In this document: piece by piece, positions 19,181 to 27,094 of the stretch
Position numbering within the stretch: position 1 is the stretch's first letter
How the letters are laid out: every line of letters begins with the position of its first letter
Origin: Acidobacteriota bacterium
Lineage (GTDB): Bacteria; Acidobacteriota; Vicinamibacteria; Fen-336
Length of the DNA stretch: 34,133 nucleotides
Assembly (NCBI GenBank): GCA_003223555.1
Contig: QHVM01000048.1
Location: 1-34,133 of the forward strand
Direction: 5' to 3'
Notes under the pieces: generated by a model
Told to the model about the DNA's origin: nothing
What the model saw: only the letters and a program-made list of their open reading frames with translations
Database searches by the model: none
Position numbers and translations under genes: made by a program

Positions 19181-20316
19181 TCCGGGCCCGCGACTCAACC
19201 GCCCCGTACAGGAGGAGCACCGCCACCGCGGTCCCGAACAGGAACGGGCCGACGACCTCGAGGCCGGCGCGGCGCGCGACGAGACCGATCGCGCCCGGAA
19301 GCGCGCCGGCGCCGAGCGCGGCCGCGGAGACCTGGAGCCCGATCGCGTGGCTCGCGTGGCCCGGGCCGACCCGGTCCGGGGTGAGGGCGATCAGCAAGGG
19401 GAACACGGGCGCGAAGCACAGGCCGAGGATCATGAGCCCCACGACGCTTCCGGGCCCGCCGGAGCCGGTCCAGACGAGAATCGCGCCCGCCGGCGCGCCG
19501 GCCAGGGCCGCTCGCAGGAGGACGCGCGGAGCCACCCGATGGGCGGCGAATCCCGAGAGGACACGACCCAGGCTGAAGCTCGCCCAGTAGGCGGCGACGG
19601 CGTAGGCTGCTCTGTCCGGCGCCATGCCGCGCGCTTCCGTGAGCAGGCTGTAGGCCCACCGGCCCGGCGTCGCCTCCAGGCCGGTGTAGAGGCAGAAGAG
19701 CGCGGCGCCGGTCCACGCCACCCGCCGCCGCAGCGTCTCGGCCAGGCGCGGGGGCGGCGGCAGGAGCGCCGCCACCGCGGCCGCATCGGCCGCCTCATCC
19801 AGCTGGCCGCGCGTCAGCGCGAGGCCGACCGTCATGGCGCCCAGCGCGCCCGCGACGACGGCGTAGCCGCCGCGCCACGACCCGCCGGCCTGTAGCATGC
19901 CGCCCACGACGACGGGACCGAGCATGGCGCCCCCGCCGAAGCACGCATGCAGCCACGTGATGACGCGGGGGGAGAAGCGTGCCGCCGCGTAGGCGTTGAG
20001 GCCGGCGTCGATCATCCCGGCCGCCGTCCCCCAGACGAGGCTGGCCAGCAGCAGCGCCCATCCCGGCGAAGGCCAGGTTGCTCCACAGGAGCAGCCGGCC
20101 CGCACCCAGCCGGGCCGCCGCCGGACCGCTGCCGAAGCTGGACAGGAGATGGCCCACCGTCATGACGACCAGCAGGCTGCCCAGCTCCCCGAGGGGCAGA
20201 CCCAGCTCCCGGCGAATGGAGGGCCAGGCCACACCCAGCGCGCCGTCCGGGAGCCCGAGGCTCGCGAAGGCGAGGGCGGCGATCGTGATGGGCACCCACC
20301 CGTTCTTCCGGCCCAC
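19158..20316 (-). pseudogene. MFS transporter, frameshifted
   Basis: Two overlapping frames together give one complete major facilitator of about 385 residues. The N-terminal part starts at 20316 (MGRKNGWVPITIAALAFASLG) and holds helices 1-3 up to LWSNLAFAGM. The rest continues in another frame from ALLLASLVWGTAAGMIDAGLNAY to the stop at 19158. The switch is near 20052-20062 and is explained by one extra G (ATGGGCGCTG instead of ATGGCGCTG on the coding strand). Total length is 3n+1, in agreement. It resembles MdtG/YbjJ-type sugar or drug exporters. Whether it is a true mutation or an assembly error is unresolved. It is convergent with the dehydrogenase. Confidence 0.85.
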
Positions 20317-20330
20317 GCTTTGGATCGGCT

Positions 20331-21134
20331 ATGCTATCGCCAGTCCCTCTCCCTTTGCAGATCGCCACCGGCTTCCTCATCGCGCTCACCATCGGCCTCA
20401 CCGGGGTGGGGGGCGGCACGATCACCGTGCCTGTCCTCGTGCTGTTCATGGGCGTTGCGGCGGCGCCGGCGGTGGGCACCGCCCTCGCGTTCAGCGCCCT
20501 CGTCAAGGTCCCGGCCGCGCTCGTCTACCTCCGGCAGGGGAAGATCGATTTCGGCGTCCTGCGGTGGACGCTCCTGGGCGGCGTGCCGGGGGTGGTGGCG
20601 GGGGGCTTCCTGCTCGGGGCGCTGGAGGAAGCGGGACTGCGCAACGTCGTCCTCGTGGTCGTCGGCGTCACGATCGCCGTCACCGCCGTCTTCAACCTCC
20701 TGCGGCTGCGCCGCGAGCCCGATGCCCGTCCGCCCCAGCGGGACCGGCGGAGGGTGCTCCCATGGCTGACCCTGCCCATCGGCCTGGAGGTGGGATTGTC
20801 GTCGGCGGGAGCCGGAGCGCTCGGGACGCTGGTCCTGCTGTACTTCACGCCGCTGACCGCGGCCCAGGTCGTGGGGACGGACCTCGCCTTCGGCTTCGTC
20901 CTGTCCGTCGTGGGCGGAGGGCTTCACCTCGGCCTCGGACATACCGACCCGGCGCTCTTCTTCCGGCTCGTCGCCGGTGGCATACCCGGCGCCATCGTGG
21001 GCGCCCGGCTGGCCACCGTGCTGCCCACGCGGACGCTGCGGATCGCGCTGCTCGTCTGGCTGGTCTTCCTCGGGACCCAGCTCCTGTATCGGGGCGTGGA
21101 CGCGCTCTCCGCCGCCCCGGTCCATCCGTGGTAG
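20331..21134 (+). CDS. Sulfite exporter TauE/SafE family permease
   Basis: This 267-residue membrane protein with about eight helices has the two TauE-type repeats: LTGVGGGTITVPVLVLFMGV (first) and LSSAGAGALGTLVLLYF (second). A polar loop REPDARPPQRDRRR lies between them. The family exports sulfite, sulfoacetate and other organic anions across the inner membrane, and the substrate here is unknown. Only 14 bp separate its ATG from the divergent MFS start, so promoters must lie inside the coding regions, or the real start is later (a TTG at 20355 is possible). No convincing ribosome site is present. Confidence 0.85.
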   Translation: MLSPVPLPLQIATGFLIALTIGLTGVGGGTITVPVLVLFMGVAAAPAVGTALAFSALVKVPAALVYLRQGKIDFGVLRWTLLGGVPGVVAGGFLLGALEEAGLRNVVLVVVGVTIAVTAVFNLLRLRREPDARPPQRDRRRVLPWLTLPIGLEVGLSSAGAGALGTLVLLYFTPLTAAQVVGTDLAFGFVLSVVGGGLHLGLGHTDPALFFRLVAGGIPGAIVGARLATVLPTRTLRIALLVWLVFLGTQLLYRGVDALSAAPVHPW

Positions 21135-21336
21135 GATCCGCCAGCTAGAGCCGCCTCTGCAGACACTCACCGCAATCCGGGCCCTCACCGCCGCCTGAAG
21201 CGGCGCCGCGCGGCGCCTCTCACCTTCTCGCGGCCTCGCCCGGGCCCCGGCCGCACGCCAGTCGAAAGCCGATTCGCGCCTCGACACGCGGGCAAAGCCT
21301 CGGCGCCGGCCCTTCATCGATCGAGGAGCATCGACC

Positions 21337-22401
21337 ATGTGGAGCCTGGAAGGCCTGGGCTGGTCTGTGGCCCGGGCCGAGCAGTTCGAGCCGTTCACCG
21401 CTCAGGCGCTCGTCCCCGCGCGGGTCGCCGTGGTGCACAAGGACATGTACGGCCTCTATTGGCCGGAGGGCGAGCTGTGGGCGGAGGTGTCGGGGAGGCT
21501 CCGGCACCACGCCGCGAGCGAGGCCGCGCTTCCGGCCACCGGGGACTGGGTGGCGGTGAGGGTCCGGCCTTCCGAGGGCCGGGCGACGATCCACGCCGTC
21601 CTGCCGCGGCAGAGCCGCTTCTCACGCAAGGTGGCGGGCTCGGCCACGGCCGAGCAGGTGGTGGCCGCCAACGCGGACCGCGTGTTCCTCGTGTCCGGCC
21701 TGGACGGCGACTTCAACCTGCGGCGCCTCGAGCGCGGGCTCGTGCTCGCCGCGGAGAGCGGGGCGTCCCCGGTCGTCGTCCTCAACAAGGCCGATCTGTG
21801 TGCCGATCCGCTTGGGCGCCGCTCGCCGATCGCGACGATCGCCCCCGGCGTTGCCGTGCACGTCGTCAGCTCGCTCACCGGAGAGGGGCTCGCCGAGCTG
21901 TCGCCGCATCTCGGCCCGGGTCTGACCGTTGCCCTGGTCGGCTCCTCCGGCGTCGGCAAGTCGACCCTCGCCAACCGCATCCTGGGATGGGACAGCCAGC
22001 CGATCGGCGAGATCCGCGCCCACGACAGCCGCGGACGACACACGACGACGCGGCGGGAGCTGCTGCCCGTTCCCGGCGGAGGCTGGCTCATCGATACCCC
22101 CGGCCTCCGCGAGCTGCAGCTCTGGGCCGACGAAGCGGCGCTTCCCGCGGCCTTCGCCGAGGTGGACGCCGCCGCGGCCCGGTGCCGCTTCCGCGACTGC
22201 CGTCACGAGCGCGAGCCCGGATGCGCCGTGCAGGAGGCGCTGGCCGAGGGGCGGCTGGCTCGCGAGCGGTTCGCGAGCTTCCTGAAGCTCCGCAAGGAGA
22301 TCCGTCACCTCGAGCTGCGCCAGGACGCGTGGGCGAGGCAGGCCGAGAAGCGAAGGGTCCGCTCGCTGCACAAGCTCGCCCGCCGCTTCTCGCGCGATTG
22401 A
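21337..22401 (+). CDS. rsgA: Ribosome small subunit-dependent GTPase RsgA
   Basis: This 354-residue circularly permuted GTPase helps 30S subunit maturation. An N-terminal OB-fold (about 20-95; TGDWVAV) is followed by the GTPase motifs in permuted order: NKAD (150-153), P-loop GSSGVGKS (202-209) and DTPG (253-256). A C-terminal zinc knuckle C-x4-C-x-H-x5-C (Cys283, Cys288, His290, Cys296) and a basic tail follow. GAGGAGC before the ATG sets the start. The 202-bp gap upstream holds a GC-rich palindrome (GGCGCC-GCGC-GGCGCC) near 21202-21217 that could end the TauE transcript. Confidence 0.93.
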   Translation: MWSLEGLGWSVARAEQFEPFTAQALVPARVAVVHKDMYGLYWPEGELWAEVSGRLRHHAASEAALPATGDWVAVRVRPSEGRATIHAVLPRQSRFSRKVAGSATAEQVVAANADRVFLVSGLDGDFNLRRLERGLVLAAESGASPVVVLNKADLCADPLGRRSPIATIAPGVAVHVVSSLTGEGLAELSPHLGPGLTVALVGSSGVGKSTLANRILGWDSQPIGEIRAHDSRGRHTTTRRELLPVPGGGWLIDTPGLRELQLWADEAALPAAFAEVDAAAARCRFRDCRHEREPGCAVQEALAEGRLARERFASFLKLRKEIRHLELRQDAWARQAEKRRVRSLHKLARRFSRD

Positions 22402-22485
22402 GCGAGCCAAGGGGGCAGGGAGCCGAGGCAGCGAGCGAGGGATTCACTCCCGAGCGAGCGACGGGGGGGGAAGCGCGAATGCGCG

Positions 22486-22520
22486 CGGGGGGGTGCTTTC
22501 GTCAGGTCTGTACCCCCCCG
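22486..22520. terminator. GC stem-loop between convergent rsgA and DUF4440 gene
   Basis: CGGGGGGGT (22486-22494) pairs perfectly over 9 bp with ACCCCCCCG (22512-22520) around a 17-base loop. It lies 6 bp beyond the stop of the minus-strand gene and 84 bp beyond rsgA. There is no T-run, so it is a stem-loop of terminator type without proof of intrinsic termination. Confidence 0.45.
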
Positions 22521-22526
22521 AACTTC

Positions 22527-23186
22527 CTAAGGAACCGCGGCGCTGGCGACCACGCGCCAGCCGCCGTCGGAACCGCGCCGCCGGACCTCGACGTACCGGC
22601 CGCGGCGCAGGATCGGCTTCCCGTCGGCGTCGGTGGCTTCGAAGCGCCCCACCGCGTAGTCGAGGTCGCCGGCCTTCGCGGTCTCGCCCCGCTCCCGCGT
22701 CGCCTGGAAGCCGGAGCTTCCCGCCGGGGGTGGTCCCGGATCGCTGGTGTCGACCGCGACCCGCCACGAGCCGTCGACCTGCTTGCGCCACACGGTGAGA
22801 TAGCGGCCGGTCCGGGTGGACGGCTTGCCCTCCCGGTCGGTCCCCTTCGATTCGAACTCGCCGCGGGTGTAGGCGAGGTCCCCGGACGAGGCGACGTCCG
22901 GCTCGGTCGGCCTCCAGGTCAGGGTGGGGCCGCGCTCCTGGAAAAGGGCCGCCCACAGCCGGGCGACGCCGTCGCGGCCCACGGCCGTCTCGGCGCCGTT
23001 GGGGATGAACCACACGTCTTCGGAGAGGAAAGCCAGGAAGCCGGCGAGGTCGCGCCGCGCGGTGGCCTCCGACATGGCGGAGTCGGCCCGCTGCACGGCG
23101 GCCCGCTCGGCCTCGAGGTCCACCGGCGCCGCCGGCGATGCGGGACCGGCCAGGCAGAGGGCCGCCAGCCACGGGCTCATCGTCAT
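22527..23186 (-). CDS. Secreted DUF4440/SnoaL-like protein
   Basis: This 219-residue protein has a signal peptide (PWLAALCLAGPASPAA) and a SnoaL/DUF4440 cone fold at about 25-150 (ADSAMSEATARRDLAGFLAFLSEDVWF, then a W-R-V-A strand). The C-terminal 60 residues repeat the second half of that fold (GDLDYAVGRFEATDADGKPI and WRVVAS echo GDLAYTRGEFESKGTDREGK and WRVAVD), so an internal partial duplication is visible. Function is unknown in the family. AAGGAG 6 bases before the ATG supports the start. Confidence 0.82.
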   Translation of the reverse strand: MTMSPWLAALCLAGPASPAAPVDLEAERAAVQRADSAMSEATARRDLAGFLAFLSEDVWFIPNGAETAVGRDGVARLWAALFQERGPTLTWRPTEPDVASSGDLAYTRGEFESKGTDREGKPSTRTGRYLTVWRKQVDGSWRVAVDTSDPGPPPAGSSGFQATRERGETAKAGDLDYAVGRFEATDADGKPILRRGRYVEVRRRGSDGGWRVVASAAVP

Positions 23187-23216
23187 CGATGCTCCTTTCC
23201 GCTCCCCAGGGCCGGG

Positions 23217-23717
23217 TCAGGGGAAGAAGGCCCGCGCCTTGCCGAAGGCGCGGCGCAGGCCGGAGTCCAGGTCCAGCCGGTCCAGCTCCGGCCAGCCGAA
23301 CCAGCGCAGGTCTTCGCTCTCGGAGGCCGATCGCACCAGCCCCGCCGCGCGCGGGGCGAGCACGAGGTAGCGCAGGTCGAGGTGCAGGTGGGCCGGCTCG
23401 TCCTTCGGGTGGAGCGCGAGCCCCGGGATGCCCGTCTCTTCGAGCGCCTCCCGCAGCGCGACCGCCTCGCCGGCGGCCTCCCCCGGGTCGGCGTGTCCGC
23501 CCGGCTGCAGCCAGCGCTGGAGCTTCCGGTGGCGAAGGAGCAGGACGCGGTCGCCCGCGGCGGAGACGATGAGCGCGCTGCCGGTCAGGTGGCCCTCGGG
23601 GATGCGGCGATCGAAGGGGTCCCGGTGGCGGGCCGCGAACTCCAGGATGCGTCGAAGGTCGTCGGCCTCCCGCGCGTCGGCCGGATGGTGGCCGGCGAGA
23701 CCGGTCTCGTCGAGCAT
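23217..23717 (-). CDS. Nudix hydrolase
   Basis: This 166-residue Nudix protein should cleave a nucleoside diphosphate-linked compound. The Nudix box is GGHADPGEAAGEAVALREAL followed by EETGI (73-97). Spacing from the first Glu to Arg-Glu is one residue longer than the classic MutT box, a known variant with a QPGGHADPGE lead. WLQPGGH precedes it and LRWFGWPELDRLDLD ends the fold. It is upstream of, and in the same direction as, the DUF4440 gene with 30 bp between. The substrate cannot be predicted. Confidence 0.87.
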   Translation of the reverse strand: MLDETGLAGHHPADAREADDLRRILEFAARHRDPFDRRIPEGHLTGSALIVSAAGDRVLLLRHRKLQRWLQPGGHADPGEAAGEAVALREALEETGIPGLALHPKDEPAHLHLDLRYLVLAPRAAGLVRSASESEDLRWFGWPELDRLDLDSGLRRAFGKARAFFP

Positions 23718-23803
23718 CCGTCGATTCTAGCCGAGCGCCTTGCGACCACCGGAGGCTGATGGCACGATTCGCCCGCACGGTCAGAATGAGGGAGGAAGCT
23801 TCT

Positions 23804-24640
23804 ATGCCGGCGCGACCGGAGATGCTCGAGGGCATCCCCTTCTTCCAGACCCTGGACGGCGACGAGCGGGCCGCGGTGGCCGCCCTCATGAAGGAGGCAC
23901 GCTTCCCGCGAGGCGCCACGGTCTTCCGCGAGAAGGACGAAGGCGGCGTCCTGTACGTGATCCGGGGCGGGAAGGTGGAGCTGTCGGTCATCGGAGAGGA
24001 CGGCGAGAAGGTGGTCGTGGACGTGCTGGAGCCCGGGGAGTTCTTCGGGGAGATGTCGCTGCTCGACGGGGGCGGCCGCTCGACCTCGGCCGTCGCGCTC
24101 GAGGACGTGCAGACCTACAGCCTGGCCCGCGAGGAGTTCCTGGGGCTGCTGCGGCGGCGGGCCGACGTGGCCCTCGACGTGATGGCCGCCCTCGCGCGGA
24201 GGTTCCGCAAGACGGACGAGCTCCTCCGGCGGCGGATGCCCAACCCGAACAAGGTCGTCCGGCAACGGGAGACCTTCGGCGAGCGCGTCGCCGACAGCGT
24301 GGCGAAGTTCGGCGGCTCGTGGAGCTTCATCTTCTCGTTCGCCGGGGTGCTCCTGTCCTGGATCGCGGTGAACGCCATCCTCCTCCGCAACGTGGGCAAC
24401 GGCCCCTTCGACCCCTACCCCTTCATCCTCCTCAACCTGTTCCTCTCCATGCTGGCCGCCATCCAGGCCCCGGTCATCATGATGAGCCAGAACCGGCAGG
24501 ACGCGAAGGACCGCATCCGCAGCGAGCTCGACTACCAGGTCAACCTGAAGGCGGAGCTGGAGATCATGCAGCTCCACGAGAAGTTCGACCGCCTGCAGCA
24601 GGAGCTGCTCGAGCGCGAGGCCGGCCGGCCCGGCCGGTAG
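23804..24640 (+). CDS. Cyclic-nucleotide-binding domain fused to DUF1003 membrane protein
   Basis: This 278-residue two-part protein has an N-terminal CRP/cNMP-binding beta-barrel (about 6-120) that keeps a phosphate-binding cassette, FGEMSLLDGGGRSTSAVA. It has no DNA-binding helix-turn-helix. From about 165 comes DUF1003: RVADSVAKFGGSWSFIFSF, a second helix FDPYPFILLNLFLSMLAAIQ, then a long charged helix that may form a coiled coil. It could be a membrane protein gated by a nucleotide. ATG at 23804 follows GGGAGG. An in-frame ATG at 23759, also after GGAGG, would add 15 residues. It is divergent from the Nudix gene. Confidence 0.85.
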   Translation: MPARPEMLEGIPFFQTLDGDERAAVAALMKEARFPRGATVFREKDEGGVLYVIRGGKVELSVIGEDGEKVVVDVLEPGEFFGEMSLLDGGGRSTSAVALEDVQTYSLAREEFLGLLRRRADVALDVMAALARRFRKTDELLRRRMPNPNKVVRQRETFGERVADSVAKFGGSWSFIFSFAGVLLSWIAVNAILLRNVGNGPFDPYPFILLNLFLSMLAAIQAPVIMMSQNRQDAKDRIRSELDYQVNLKAELEIMQLHEKFDRLQQELLEREAGRPGR

Positions 24641-24646
24641 GACTGG

Positions 24647-25315
24647 TTGGAGCCGAGCCGCTTTCCCCGGGTCAAGGTGTGCTGCATCCAGAGTGTCGCC
24701 GAAGCCCGGGCCGCGATCCGGGCCGGCGCCTCGGCCGTCGGCCTCGTCTCCGACATGCCGAGCGGCCCCGGGGTGATCCCCGAAGACACGATCGCCGTCA
24801 TCGCCGCCGCCGTCCCGCCTCCGGTCTCGGCGTTCCTGCTGACTTGCCGGCGGGACGCGGCCTCGATCGCCGCCCAGCAGCGGCGCCTCGGCGTGGGCAC
24901 GCTGCAGCTCTGCGACCGGCTGGCCGGGGGCGCCCACGCCGACCTGCGGGCGGCGCTGCCCGGCGTGCGGCTGGTGCAGGTCGTGCACGTCACGGGGCCC
25001 GAGGCCGTCGACGAGGCGGCCGCGGTGGCCCCTCTCGTCGACGCCGTCCTTCTCGACTCGGGCAACCCCGGCTTGCCGGTGAAGGAGCTGGGCGGGACCG
25101 GCCGCCGGCACGACTGGTCGCTCAGCCGGCGGATCCGCGAGGCGCTGGGCGTGCCGGTCTTCCTCGCCGGCGGCCTCACCGCGGACAACGTCGGCGAAGC
25201 CATCGCCGCCGTCGGTCCCTTCGCCCTCGATGTCTGCGGCGGCGTGCGCACGTCGGGGGCGCTCGACGAGGCCCGGCTGGAGGCGTTCTTCCGGGCCGCG
25301 GGTCCGGCGGCCTAA
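24647..25315 (+). CDS. Phosphoribosylanthranilate isomerase (TrpF)-like TIM barrel
   Basis: This 222-residue protein of TrpF length has the family motifs. KVCCI (10-14) has the catalytic Cys12 in place, but the usual next Gly is Cys. LLDSG (Asp137) precedes GGTG (149-152) and DW (156-157), and the phosphate loop is AGGLTADNVGEA with DVCGGVRTSG. It could catalyse the Amadori rearrangement in tryptophan synthesis, but no trp gene is near and several positions are unusual, so a paralogue with another sugar-phosphate substrate is possible. It has a TTG start, 6 bp after the previous gene. Its last 40 bp are duplicated at 26382. Confidence 0.8.
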   Translation: MEPSRFPRVKVCCIQSVAEARAAIRAGASAVGLVSDMPSGPGVIPEDTIAVIAAAVPPPVSAFLLTCRRDAASIAAQQRRLGVGTLQLCDRLAGGAHADLRAALPGVRLVQVVHVTGPEAVDEAAAVAPLVDAVLLDSGNPGLPVKELGGTGRRHDWSLSRRIREALGVPVFLAGGLTADNVGEAIAAVGPFALDVCGGVRTSGALDEARLEAFFRAAGPAA

Positions 25316-25415
25316 CGGCTAGAATGCCCCATGCCGGTCACCCCCCATGTCGAGAGGCACTTCACCGCGGGCGACACGGTCCGGGACGTCGTGATCGGGA
25401 TGTCCGACGGGCTGA
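25276..25415 (+). repeat. 140-bp exact direct repeat, copy 1 (source)
   Basis: This copy spans the last 13 codons and stop of the TrpF-like gene, the 15-bp spacer and the first 28 codons of the VIT gene. It is the natural context, since both genes read through it normally. Copy 2 is at 26382-26521, identical over all 140 bases. Confidence 0.97.
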
Positions 25416-26026
25416 CGGTGCCCTTCGCCCTGGCGGCCGGGCTGTCGGGCGCTCTCGACGCCAGTGCGATCGTGGTCACCGCCGGCCTGGCCGAGGTGGC
25501 GGCCGGCTCCATCGCCATGGGGCTCGGCGGTTACCTCGCGGCCAAGAGCGACGCCGAGCACTACGCGAGCGAGCGCCGCCGCGAGCAACAGGAGGTGAAG
25601 GAGATCCCCGCCGAGGAGGTGGCGGAGACGACGGAGATCTTCCGCTCGTACGGCCTGACGCCGGAGGAGAGCGTCCGGGTCGTCCAGGCCCTCGCCCGAA
25701 AGCCGGAGACATGGGTGGACTTCATGATGCGCTTCGAGCTGGGGCTCGAGAGGCCCGACGCCCGTCGCGCGGCGCGGAGCGCGCTCACGATCGCGGGGGC
25801 CTACGTGGGCGGAGGCCTCATCCCGCTCCTTCCCTATCTGCTGGTGGCGAGCGCGCGGCGGGCCCTTCCGATCTCGATCGTGGTGACCCTGGTAGCGCTG
25901 GCCGTCTTCGGCTTCGTCAAGGGTCGCTTCACCGGGTCCCGGCCGCTCAAGAGCGCCATCCAGACCGTCCTCATCGGCGCCCTGGCGGCGGGGATGGCCT
26001 TCGTCCTCGCCCGCGCCATCTCCTGA
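25331..26026 (+). CDS. VIT1/CCC1-family Fe/Mn transporter
   Basis: This 231-residue membrane protein of the vacuolar iron transporter family probably moves Fe(II) or Mn(II) out of the cytoplasm. It shows the first helix VRDVVIGMSDGLTVPFALAAGLSGA and GLAEVAAGSIAMGLGGYLAAKS. A cytosolic helical metal-binding insert rich in Glu follows (EHYASERRREQQEVKEIPAEE, about 77-110), and then three C-terminal helices. About five membrane segments fit the family. The start is 15 bp after the TrpF-like stop, without a good ribosome site. Confidence 0.9.
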   Translation: MPVTPHVERHFTAGDTVRDVVIGMSDGLTVPFALAAGLSGALDASAIVVTAGLAEVAAGSIAMGLGGYLAAKSDAEHYASERRREQQEVKEIPAEEVAETTEIFRSYGLTPEESVRVVQALARKPETWVDFMMRFELGLERPDARRAARSALTIAGAYVGGGLIPLLPYLLVASARRALPISIVVTLVALAVFGFVKGRFTGSRPLKSAIQTVLIGALAAGMAFVLARAIS

Positions 26027-26069
26027 CCTCGCGCCGGCAAGGCAGCCTTTCCATCGGGAGGGACGCAAA

Positions 26070-26092
26070 GGGACGGCACCGAGGTCCGTCCC
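26070..26092. terminator. Stem-loop between convergent VIT gene and BON gene
   Basis: GGGACGG (26070-26076) pairs with CCGTCCC (26086-26092), 7 bp, with a 9-base loop. It lies between two converging genes, so it may act in both directions. No T-run follows. Confidence 0.45.
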
Positions 26093-26139
26093 CCGAGTGG
26101 CGAGCAGAGAGCAGGACAGCAGGAAGCCGGCTCGTCGCC

Positions 26140-26927
26140 TCAGCTCTCGGCTGACGTCTTGTCCGTCGGCTCCTTCTCGATGTCGCTCTCGACCTGGACC
26201 TGGTTGTCCACCCGGAAGGCGAGGGTCCCCCGGGCGATCGACTCCAGGGCCGCCTTTTCGACCCGGCTGTTCACCACGCCGGTGAGCGTGATGTTCCCGT
26301 TCTCCACGACGATGCGGATGGGCGGGTTCACGAACGTGGCATAGCGCTCGAAGAGCCCGTCCCCGTAGATCCGACGATAGAGCTGGAGGCGTTCTTCCGG
26401 GCCGCGGGTCCGGCGGCCTAACGGCTAGAATGCCCCATGCCGGTCACCCCCCATGTCGAGAGGCACTTCACCGCGGGCGACACGGTCCGGGACGTCGTGA
26501 TCGGGATGTCCGACGGGCTGAGCGTCACCCCTCCGTGGTCGACACCGACCCCGACGCTGTCGAAGACCCCGTAGTACACGTAGCCGAGCACGGCGTCCGA
26601 TACCGCCTTGCGTATCTCGGAGTCCTCCTTCGGCTTCGCGGGGACCACGAGGAGGCGGTTGTCGACCGTCCTCGTCTCCTTGCGGGCGGCCTTCTCGGCG
26701 CGGCGCTGGGCATCCACCGTGGTCGTGAATCCGGAGAGGACGGCCTCCCCGTTCGTGACCCGGACCTCGATCTGGCCGCGGTCGGCCAGGCCGGCCTTGC
26801 CCAGGCGAGCCTCGATGCGCTCCCGGAGACCGGTGTCATCGGCGAGCGCCGGAGTGATGAAGACGAGCGCGGCGGCCAGAGCCATCCCGCCGCTCCGATG
26901 GGCGTAACGACCACCAGTGGTTGTCAT
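26140..26927 (-). pseudogene. BON-domain periplasmic protein disrupted by a 140-bp replacement
   Basis: The N-terminal part starts at 26927 (MTTTGGRYAHRSGG) with a signal peptide ending at PALADD, a first BON domain (about 32-95) and the start of a second up to GVDHGGVTL. There the frame runs into the copied 140 bp and stops at 26418. Beyond the copy, another frame resumes BON sequence (LYRRIYGDGLFERYATF, then NPPIRIVVENGNITLTGVVN) to the stop at 26140. By comparison with the usual BON layout about 40-45 residues are missing, so the copy replaced rather than split them. The two parts are in different frames, so a full product is impossible as assembled. Confidence 0.85.
26382..26521 (+). repeat. 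140-bp exact direct repeat, copy 2 (inside BON gene)
   Basis: This is identical to 25276-25415 and in the same orientation, 1106 bp further on. It sits inside the minus-strand BON gene. It carries no start-to-stop gene of its own, only the end of the TrpF-like frame and the first codons of the VIT frame. Confidence 0.97.
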
Positions 26928-27094
26928 GTCTGGTGCACCTTCGTGAGGCCCGTGCCCCGCCGCGGGCCCTCAGTCCTTTCATAAGGAATAACGCTGGCCG
27001 CGAGTTGCGAATTGGCAAAGAAGGTCACAACCCGTGAAGGAGGGCATGTGGGCAGCCCGACCCGCTTGGCGGCGCGTTATACTCCCGCCCTCCC

